5,073 nt of DNA from the NCBI GenBank assembly GCA_025455535.1, contig JALOMM010000144.1, positions 1-5,073 of the forward strand, in the 5' to 3' direction. A program made the translations under genes and the position numbers. The notes beneath the pieces are model-generated. The model saw only the letters and a program-made list of their open reading frames with translations, was not told the origin of the DNA and did not search any database. The stretch comes from Bacteroidales bacterium. Lineage in GTDB: Bacteria > Bacteroidota > Bacteroidia > Bacteroidales > VadinHA17. Shown here piece after piece: positions 1 through 5,073 of this stretch. Numbering within the stretch: the stretch's first letter is position 1; every line of letters starts with the position of its first letter.

Positions 1-13
1 CAAAACGGTTTGT

Positions 14-397
14 TCAGAGCTCTTCGACCTCGATTATTTCAAAAGGTACCCGAAGTATGGCCTTGAAATCCTCCCCGGCATCGAGCATATTCTCATCGCC
101 GTTCTCGCAGAACCAGCGTATAAGGACCTCACTGTTGCACTCATACAGCTTTTCAAACTTCCTCAGGAGTGAGTGTATCCTGTTCGAGGAGCTCGTATTG
201 AAAAACTCAAACTTCATGTTAAGAATTGTACGCGATGCTGGCTGCGTGCTGTATCCTTCAATAAATTCAAACAGAGGACTGTAAAATTCGATAGAGTTTT
301 CAGGAATTGACTTTCCCTTTATTTCAAACAGCCCCCGCTCCGGATCAAAGTAAATTGACGGAGTTTTAGGTGTCTCTTTTATCACAAACTTCTCCAT
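14..397 (-). CDS. SiaC-family (DUF1987) regulatory phosphoprotein
   Basis: Predicted 127-residue cytosolic protein that matches the SiaC/DUF1987 family from end to end. Visible family hallmarks are the opening TPKTPSIYFDPE-like segment (residues 9-20), the IKGKSIPENSIEFY block (26-39), FEFFNTSSSNR (63-73) and the acidic ENGDENMLDAGEDF block (98-111). In Pseudomonas aeruginosa, SiaC is phosphorylated on Thr68 by the kinase SiaB, dephosphorylated by the PP2C phosphatase SiaA, and in its unphosphorylated form activates the diguanylate cyclase SiaD. Here Thr68 of the NTSSS motif falls at the same number when the start at 397 is used, which supports that start. The frame is open upstream to an ATG at 448, but the extra 17 residues are not family-like and would run through the candidate promoter. 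No Shine-Dalgarno sequence is seen. No SiaA, SiaB or SiaD homologue is in the window, so the partner and output are unknown. The family call is strong; the function in this organism is inferred. Confidence 0.93.
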   Translation of the reverse strand: MEKFVIKETPKTPSIYFDPERGLFEIKGKSIPENSIEFYSPLFEFIEGYSTQPASRTILNMKFEFFNTSSSNRIHSLLRKFEKLYECNSEVLIRWFCENGDENMLDAGEDFKAILRVPFEIIEVEEL

Positions 398-419
398 GGC
401 AACAAAGCAGAAGACTATA

Positions 420-448
420 AATATAGTTTTTTTAACTGAATCAGACAA
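420..448 (-). promoter_or_regulatory. Candidate promoter of the SiaC-like gene
   Basis: Read on the minus strand, TTGTCT (443-448) and TATATT (420-425) are separated by 17 bases. This fits a sigma70-like -35/-10 pair. It also fits the Bacteroidota layout, where the TTG is followed by TATATTTA, one mismatch from TAnnTTTG. Transcription would begin near 413, giving a leader of about 15 bases before the ATG at 397. This is pattern matching in an AT-rich region and has not been tested. Confidence 0.45.
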
Positions 449-465
449 GTTAAAACGGCACCATT

Positions 466-475
466 TGATTAATCA
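466..475. promoter_or_regulatory. 10-bp perfect palindrome, possible operator
   Basis: TGATTAATCA is a perfect inverted repeat lying between the two divergent promoters, about 20 bases upstream of the minus-strand -35-like element. Its position would suit a dimeric DNA-binding regulator of either gene. Ten-base palindromes are expected several times by chance in a window of this size, and no known operator is recognised, so this is only a candidate. Confidence 0.2.
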
Positions 476-498
476 TAATTTTTTTAGTTTGCTTTTGC

Positions 499-506
499 TA
501 TTTTTG
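499..506 (+). promoter_or_regulatory. Candidate Bacteroidota-type -7 element for the secreted glycosidase-like gene
   Basis: TATTTTTG matches the Bacteroidota -7 consensus TAnnTTTG exactly and would start a transcript near 513, roughly 33 bases before the chosen ATG at 546. A -33 TTG at the ideal distance is missing. The nearest upstream TTTG (464-467) is 31 bases away, too far, although it sits 17 bases before a shorter TAGTTTG at 485-491. The placement is therefore uncertain. Confidence 0.4.
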
Positions 507-545
507 GGCCTGAGAAGACAGACAGGCGACATACAATCCGGAATA

Positions 546-3269
546 ATGAGAATAAAAGGCAGGCGCATCCTTACTGTAATGCTGATGACCATGATTGCAC
601 TGGCATCAGGATTCAGGTCCGCTGCGAAAGACATCGTCATTGAGGGGACCGTTACAGATGAAGCCGGTGCCTTGCTCATGAACACCAGGGTCTCATTCTT
701 TCTCAATGCCAGGGAGTATTCTTATGTCACCGGCTCCGACGGAAGGTATTCTTTAAAGATATCAGGCACTTACAGCGATGTTCCCGGAGAGTTCCAGGCT
801 GGCAGGCCGTATCCCGTTCCGTTCACCTACTCCGTAAGTATACCGTTTATAATCAACAGTGACGGCGACCTGACATTCACCGTTTATAATATTACAGGGC
901 AGAAGATCAGGGTAATGCAATTCGATGCTGTCGCCGCCGGAAGCTATAACGTTGTCTGGGATGGCTGCAGCCAGAACGGCTCTCCGCAGCGGCCCGGCTT
1001 CTATGTCTATGCCCTCACCTTCAAAGGAAGGACATACGGCGGAAGACTGATAAAGGCAACGGGAGCAAGCAATTCATCTGCAGCCTCGGGCCTCGAGCCT
1101 GTCATGATGCCGCCGCAGCCTCCGGTAACTGATGAGTCAATGCGGTTCAGCCTGATAGCGGAGGTGACCAAAACAGGCTTTTATCCGGTCAGGCTGACAG
1201 ATATAACTGTTGCACAGGACACAGTCATTGACTTCGTTCTGGCACTGAGTCAGTCATTACCGTTCAGGGTGTCAGGGAACTATATCGCACGGTATGAAAA
1301 CGCCGGCTACAGGTCGATGATACTCAAGGGTATCAATCTCGGTTCATCTCCTCCGGGCTATTTTCCGGGAGAGATAGCCTATGCCATCACCCCTGAGACT
1401 TATGAGAGATGGATCAGACACATAGGTGAGTCGGGCTTCAACAGCATAAGGGTGTATACCCTTCATCCTCCTGTCTTCTATGAGAAGCTGGCAGAATATA
1501 ATCAGAGAAACCCTGATAATCCTGTGCTCCTCTTTCAGGGCATATGGCTTGAGGAGGTGGAAGATGCCCATGACCCGGCAGCCTATGACCTCTTTAACCG
1601 CAGACCCTCATTCGGCAACGAGATAGAGGAAGTGGTAAACTGTATGCATGGCAACGGCAATATTCCCTTCAGGTACGGAAAGGCCTACGGCATATACAAG
1701 ACAGACATATCACGGTGGACAGCCGGATATATCATAGGCCGGGAGGTGGCTCCGCAGGAGGTTGACACCACAAACAAATTTCACCCCTCGGTCAGCTCCT
1801 TCACAGGAACCCGGTTCAGCATCACCGGCGGCTCTGCTACAGAGGCGTTCGTGACAGAAATGCTTGACAAGGTTGTTACATATGAATCAACAAGTTACTC
1901 GGTAACGCGTCCTGTCAGTTTCTCCAGCTGGCCTACCCTTGACCCGCTGGAACACCCCACTGAGATCCATACCGATGAGGATGTAGCATCTTTCGACATT
2001 ACAAAGATCACCGGCGCCACGCAAAATGCAGGTCTCTTTGCCAGTTATCACGCCTACCCCTACTACCCGAACTTCATCAGCCAGCAGCCTGACTATCAGA
2101 CATACAGTGACACCTACGGTCCGAACAGCTATCTCGGATACATCACAGCGATGAAAAACCATTACAGCGATATACCGCTGGTGATCGGCGAGTTTGGAGT
2201 TCCCTCGAGCTGGGGCAGCGCCCATCAGTCATTCAGTGATATGCATCACGGCAGTTACTCGGAGATACAACAGGGTGAAAAGAATATACGCATGATGAAT
2301 AATATTCTTGATGCGGGCTGTGCCGGAGGATTCATGTTCGCATGGATGGATGAGTGGTTCAAGAGGACCTGGATAGTCTTGTATCTTGAAGCTTATGGCA
2401 TAGAGTCAGGGTCAGAGACGATCCCCACACGTCAGCTGTGGCATAACGAGACCTCCCCTGAGCAGTGCTTCGGACTGCTGGCATTTGAACAGAAGGAGAG
2501 GGATGCCTTTGTCTCATACAGCCTTGATGCACCGTCAGGGCCGGTAAGCTCTGTCAGGGCTACGCATGACGAAGGGTACTTCTACCTTGAGATCAGTACC
2601 GCAGCTGCTCTTGCTGAGGAAGATAAACTCATGATAGCATTCGATACCTACCTGGGCGGCACCGGTGAATCGCAGCTCCCTGACGGATCAGTCATAGCAA
2701 ACAGGGCGGAATTTCTCCTGACACTTGATCTTTCAGAAGATTCGGCCCTGCACCATGTTACTGCCGCCTATGACATGAACGGCCTGACTGTTAGATTCAA
2801 TCTGACAGATCCCTCAGTTCAGAAATACAAGAGCACCGTCTCCGACGGGGCGCCATGGAACTTAATGAAATGGATCAATGACGGCTTCGAACTTACCGAA
2901 GATGAACTGGGCAGAGTCCCTCTCGAGCATGCGACCGGCTTCAGCGCAGGTAACAGGGCTGCAGTGGCATGGAACGGCAATGGCATAAAGATAAGATTGC
3001 CATGGACCATGCTCTATTTCAATGACCCGACGCAGATGAGAGTAAATGACGGAGCTGTCTCATACGACGGAGGGTATAACTTTGAAATCTTAACCTCCGT
3101 ATCAGACGGGATTGCTGTTTCAGTCGAACATAAAGGTATTGTGACAAACAGCACAAACCGCTATCGCTGGCCTACATGGCTGATAGTTCCACCCACCGGT
3201 GAGAGGGAAAAAGGTTCTCTCAGTGTCATAAAAGAGGGGTTGAACGTTATACCTGATTATTTCAAGTAG
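546..3269 (+). CDS. Secreted multidomain glycoside-hydrolase-like protein with an internal FlgD/sorting-like module
   Basis: Predicted 907-residue exported protein. Residues 1-27 form a signal peptide: basic start (RIKGRR), hydrophobic core ILTVMLMTMIALASGF, cleavage probably near SAA. Residues 30-76 look like the first half of a carboxypeptidase-regulatory-like domain (EGTVTDEAG, SDGRYSL). Residues 86-171 are a FlgD-like/type A sorting-like module (YPVPF, TVYNITGQKIR, VVWDG, PGFYVYAL). Residues 198-234 (KTGFYPV, DTVIDFVL) look like the rest of the first domain. Residues 240-620 form a TIM-barrel glycosidase-like region with LKGINLG, IIGRE (Glu400, candidate acid/base), YHAYPYYP (501-508), VIGEFG (Glu549, candidate nucleophile) and FAWMDEWFKRTW (598-609). 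Residues 640-907 are a beta-rich tail resembling CBM9-like domains. The frame is open back to an ATG at 396, but those 50 residues cover the divergent promoter region and would bury the signal peptide, so 546 is preferred. Substrate unknown. The convergent glycosyltransferase suggests that it acts on that enzyme's product. The exact GH family is not assigned. Confidence 0.85.
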   Translation: MRIKGRRILTVMLMTMIALASGFRSAAKDIVIEGTVTDEAGALLMNTRVSFFLNAREYSYVTGSDGRYSLKISGTYSDVPGEFQAGRPYPVPFTYSVSIPFIINSDGDLTFTVYNITGQKIRVMQFDAVAAGSYNVVWDGCSQNGSPQRPGFYVYALTFKGRTYGGRLIKATGASNSSAASGLEPVMMPPQPPVTDESMRFSLIAEVTKTGFYPVRLTDITVAQDTVIDFVLALSQSLPFRVSGNYIARYENAGYRSMILKGINLGSSPPGYFPGEIAYAITPETYERWIRHIGESGFNSIRVYTLHPPVFYEKLAEYNQRNPDNPVLLFQGIWLEEVEDAHDPAAYDLFNRRPSFGNEIEEVVNCMHGNGNIPFRYGKAYGIYKTDISRWTAGYIIGREVAPQEVDTTNKFHPSVSSFTGTRFSITGGSATEAFVTEMLDKVVTYESTSYSVTRPVSFSSWPTLDPLEHPTEIHTDEDVASFDITKITGATQNAGLFASYHAYPYYPNFISQQPDYQTYSDTYGPNSYLGYITAMKNHYSDIPLVIGEFGVPSSWGSAHQSFSDMHHGSYSEIQQGEKNIRMMNNILDAGCAGGFMFAWMDEWFKRTWIVLYLEAYGIESGSETIPTRQLWHNETSPEQCFGLLAFEQKERDAFVSYSLDAPSGPVSSVRATHDEGYFYLEISTAAALAEEDKLMIAFDTYLGGTGESQLPDGSVIANRAEFLLTLDLSEDSALHHVTAAYDMNGLTVRFNLTDPSVQKYKSTVSDGAPWNLMKWINDGFELTEDELGRVPLEHATGFSAGNRAAVAWNGNGIKIRLPWTMLYFNDPTQMRVNDGAVSYDGGYNFEILTSVSDGIAVSVEHKGIVTNSTNRYRWPTWLIVPPTGEREKGSLSVIKEGLNVIPDYFK

Positions 3270-3270
3270 G

Positions 3271-3284
3271 TGACAGGATTGTCA
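3271..3284. other. Small inverted repeat between convergent gene ends
   Basis: TGACA, a 4-base GGAT loop and TGTCA lie between the two stop codons, and the right arm contains the glycosyltransferase stop. The stem has only five pairs and is not followed by a clear T-run in either direction, so it is too weak to call an intrinsic terminator. No better terminator is visible in the 12-bp gap. Confidence 0.3.
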
Positions 3285-4697
3285 GGCAGTTTTGACGCTT
3301 TTCTTCTTCTGAAAACCGCTCCTCTCAGCTTTTCCCCATCCCTTCTTGCCGCGCATGACCTCGAGATTGCCTCTGACGGCAAAATAGGTGTGTACGGGAT
3401 AGAAGAACGGTTCAAGAAACGCTGTTCCGATAAGCCTGAGCACATCACGCTTCTTGCGGTACTTGTGGAAGGTTATCTCTTCAAAGAGCACAGCCCAGGT
3501 TGAGAGGCTGACTGCAAAGGTATAGACAAACAGGAAGAGCAGCAGGAAGAACGGCAGGTTCAGCGATCCGGTTATGACAAGGTATATCGTGTAAACAAAC
3601 CCCATGAATGCTATCAGCGGCGACGCCCATTCGAAGAGAAGCCAGTAGGGATAGCCCAGTATACCCAGCCTTCCGTATCGTCTGTTGAAGAGCATCCGGC
3701 GGTGCGCCCACAGTGACTCTATCAGACCCCTTGTCCAGCGTGTCCTCTGCTTGCGCATCGATTTAAGGTCAGAGGGCACCTCGGTCCAGCATAGCGGGTC
3801 AGGGATGTAAGTCACCTCATAATTCTCATTATGCTCAGCCATGTAACGCCTCATCCTCAGTACCAGCTCCATATCCTCTCCCACAGTTTTGGTGCTGTAT
3901 CCTCCGGCCTTGATAAGGGTCTCGCGGTCAAACATACCCATCGCACCTGATATAAGCATCAGTCCGTCAAGATGGCTCCATGCCATTCGGCCAAGGAGAA
4001 AAGCACGGGTATAGTCCAGTACCTGCAGCCTGGGAAGAAAACTGGCAGGAAGGTGAATCTCGCGGATGTGACCCCGTTCAATATCGCAGGAGTTGACTAT
4101 TCTGATGACACCGCCGGTTCCGATAACCTTCTTTTCCTTTTCCTCAAGGAAAGGCTTGACGAGCTTAAGAATTGAGTCGGGCTCTATGATTGAATCGGCA
4201 TCGATGGAGACTATCAGGTTGCTCCGGCTGAGATTTATCCCTGCATTAAGTGAGTCAGCCTTGCCTCCGTTGTTCTTGTCAATAACCGTAAGACGGTTGT
4301 AGGCAGGATCCTTCGATTTATAAACACCTCTGATCCTCTCGCACGGGATGCGGTAGTCAAAGTAATAATTGACTCTCACAAGGTCATATGCATCCCTGAT
4401 CTTGTCAAACGTGTTGTCAGTAGAACCGTCATTTACGATGATCACCTCAAAGTTATTGTAATACAGCGAAATGAGGGTTCGTATGTTGTCTATGATCGTC
4501 TTGCTTTCATTGAAGGCAGGTGCAATAATGGTGATTTTGGGGCTGAGAGGTGAGAGAACCAGTGAATTATAGTTCACATAACTGTTCTTGCGCAGGTATT
4601 TCCTGAGAGATAGGGCCGAGTGTATGCCGAGCAGCACATACGTCGTGAAAATGACGATGGTGAGATAAAAGATCAGGTATGCAAAGATGAATCCCAT
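3282..4697 (-). CDS. Membrane family 2 glycosyltransferase, processive polysaccharide-synthase type
   Basis: Predicted 471-residue inner-membrane enzyme that transfers sugars from a nucleotide-sugar donor and probably both polymerises and translocates a glycan. One N-terminal membrane segment (about 3-27) precedes a GT-A catalytic domain starting near residue 53. The catalytic signature of processive GT2 enzymes is complete: VNDGS (Asp90), NNGGKADSLN (142-151), SIDADS (Asp166, Asp168), GED (273-275) and QRTRW (317-321). Further membrane segments lie at about 349-376, 380-405 and 420-440, followed by a basic tail. The layout recalls PgaC/IcaA and the BcsA core. There is no PilZ domain, so direct c-di-GMP binding as in BcsA is not expected. 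The sugar cannot be read from the sequence. It starts five bases after the HEAT gene, which indicates one transcript and translational coupling. Class is confident; product is unknown. Confidence 0.93.
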   Translation of the reverse strand: MGFIFAYLIFYLTIVIFTTYVLLGIHSALSLRKYLRKNSYVNYNSLVLSPLSPKITIIAPAFNESKTIIDNIRTLISLYYNNFEVIIVNDGSTDNTFDKIRDAYDLVRVNYYFDYRIPCERIRGVYKSKDPAYNRLTVIDKNNGGKADSLNAGINLSRSNLIVSIDADSIIEPDSILKLVKPFLEEKEKKVIGTGGVIRIVNSCDIERGHIREIHLPASFLPRLQVLDYTRAFLLGRMAWSHLDGLMLISGAMGMFDRETLIKAGGYSTKTVGEDMELVLRMRRYMAEHNENYEVTYIPDPLCWTEVPSDLKSMRKQRTRWTRGLIESLWAHRRMLFNRRYGRLGILGYPYWLLFEWASPLIAFMGFVYTIYLVITGSLNLPFFLLLFLFVYTFAVSLSTWAVLFEEITFHKYRKKRDVLRLIGTAFLEPFFYPVHTYFAVRGNLEVMRGKKGWGKAERSGFQKKKSVKTA

Positions 4698-4702
4698 GGT
4701 AC

Positions 4703-5073
4703 TCAGTATATCCTCCTGTCAAGCACGTGCCTGACAATTATATTATAGTTTTTATATTCCGACTTCATGATCTTGACGAGTGCCTTGACACCCTCCTCAC
4801 CCATGTTTTCAATTGCCTTGACAGCTTCTATCTGCAGCTGCACATCGTCTTCCTTGTCAAGCACCAGCTTGAGGAAACCCATCATCGACTCGTCAGGCAT
4901 CCTGCTCATTGCCCTTACAATCTCGAGACAGTTGTTGTATTCCTGGAATTTATACATCCGTTTCATGGTCTCAAGCGTGCTCCGCATATCAAGGTCACCC
5001 GCTACCTGTACTGCGAGCTGGCTTACACGCGCATCACGGTGGAGTAGTATCCTTCTCAGCTCAGGCTCTGCCT
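4703..5073 (-). CDS. HEAT-repeat protein, N terminus beyond the window
   Basis: The last 122 residues of a protein whose frame stays open to the right edge. An internal ATG at 4987 is not the likely start, because the 28 residues before it (AEPELRRILLHRDARVSQLA and onward) already form a HEAT helix pair. About three HEAT-like helical repeats are visible: ELRRILLHRDARVSQLAVQV, then FQEYNNCLEIVRAMSRM with GFLKLVL, then DDVQLQIEAVKAIENMG with VKALVKIM. The protein ends DRRIY. HEAT repeats form a curved solenoid for protein-protein contacts and have no catalytic residues of their own. No membrane segment is seen in this part; the missing N terminus could carry one. The tight linkage to the downstream glycosyltransferase suggests a scaffold or regulator of that enzyme (inference). 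Confidence 0.85.
   Translation of the reverse strand, partial: AEPELRRILLHRDARVSQLAVQVAGDLDMRSTLETMKRMYKFQEYNNCLEIVRAMSRMPDESMMGFLKLVLDKEDDVQLQIEAVKAIENMGEEGVKALVKIMKSEYKNYNIIVRHVLDRRIY
4711..4716 (-). promoter_or_regulatory. Shine-Dalgarno-like site for the glycosyltransferase
   Basis: GGAGGA on the minus strand lies inside the last codons of the HEAT gene, 13 bases before the glycosyltransferase ATG at 4697. The sequence is strong but the spacing is longer than the usual 5-10 bases. No closer in-frame ATG, GTG or TTG is present, so the start is kept. The arrangement suits coupled translation of the two genes. Confidence 0.45.

Noticed and set aside
398..448. Upstream start at 448 that would give the SiaC-like protein a hydrophobic leader
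   Set aside because: The 17 added residues look like a short signal peptide but run through the candidate promoter. The family is cytosolic, and the start at 397 places the phospho-acceptor Thr exactly at 68.
396..545. Upstream start at 396 that would add 50 residues to the secreted protein
   Set aside because: The added segment covers AT-rich intergenic DNA with promoter-like elements, overlaps the start codon of the SiaC-like gene within CCATGG, and would place a good signal peptide at residue 51.
1887..2225. Minus-strand open frame of 112 codons inside the secreted-protein gene
   Set aside because: It lies opposite the conserved barrel region including the catalytic-type Glu549 and has no recognisable domain or start signal.
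3271..3284. Bidirectional intrinsic terminator between the convergent genes
   Set aside because: The stem is only five base pairs, AT-mixed, and lacks an adjoining T-run, so it was kept only as an inverted repeat.
3282..4697. Cellulose synthase BcsA
   Set aside because: The core motifs match the wider processive GT2 group, but the protein is too short, has fewer membrane segments and lacks the PilZ domain, so the polymer cannot be called cellulose.
4703..4987. A separate small 94-residue gene starting at the ATG at 4987
   Set aside because: The same frame stays open to the window edge and the upstream residues are HEAT-like, so this is the tail of a longer gene.
4727..5047. Plus-strand open frame of 106 codons
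   Set aside because: It is antisense to the HEAT gene, its composition follows the opposite strand, and it shows no recognisable motif.

Overview
This window holds three complete protein genes and one partial gene, and together they look like a locus for making and processing a surface or exported polysaccharide. The organism is probably a member of the Bacteroidota or the wider FCB group. Three things suggest this: a large secreted protein carries a FlgD-like/type A sorting-like module typical of that group, the promoters look like the Bacteroidota pattern (TTG ... TAnnTTTG), and the two genes starting from the shared intergenic region have no clear Shine-Dalgarno sequence. The genus cannot be told from this sequence. 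Base composition is moderate, near half G+C, with frequent AGG (Arg) and ATA (Ile) codons.

Layout from left to right. On the minus strand, 14-397 encodes a small cytosolic SiaC-family (DUF1987) phosphoprotein with the NTSSS phospho-acceptor motif. A 148-bp AT-rich divergent region (398-545) follows, with candidate promoters for both directions and a 10-bp perfect palindrome. On the plus strand, 546-3269 encodes a 907-residue secreted protein: signal peptide, a carboxypeptidase-regulatory-like fold that appears to be interrupted by a FlgD-like/sorting-like module, a TIM-barrel glycoside-hydrolase-like domain with two candidate catalytic glutamates, and a C-terminal beta-rich domain that resembles carbohydrate-binding modules. 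Converging on it from the minus strand with only 12 bp between the stop codons is a processive-type family 2 glycosyltransferase of the inner membrane (3282-4697). Five bases upstream of its start ends a HEAT-repeat protein (4703 to the right edge, N terminus cut off), very likely in the same operon.

Working model (inference): the membrane glycosyltransferase polymerises and exports a glycan, the HEAT protein acts as a scaffold or regulator for it, the secreted glycosidase-like protein binds and trims or remodels the product outside the inner membrane, and the SiaC-like protein links the locus to a phosphorylation switch. In Pseudomonas, SiaC works in such a switch with a kinase, a phosphatase and a diguanylate cyclase that control biofilm formation. 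None of those partners lies inside this window. No RNA gene, mobile element or CRISPR array was seen, and there is no gene-free stretch over 300 bases.
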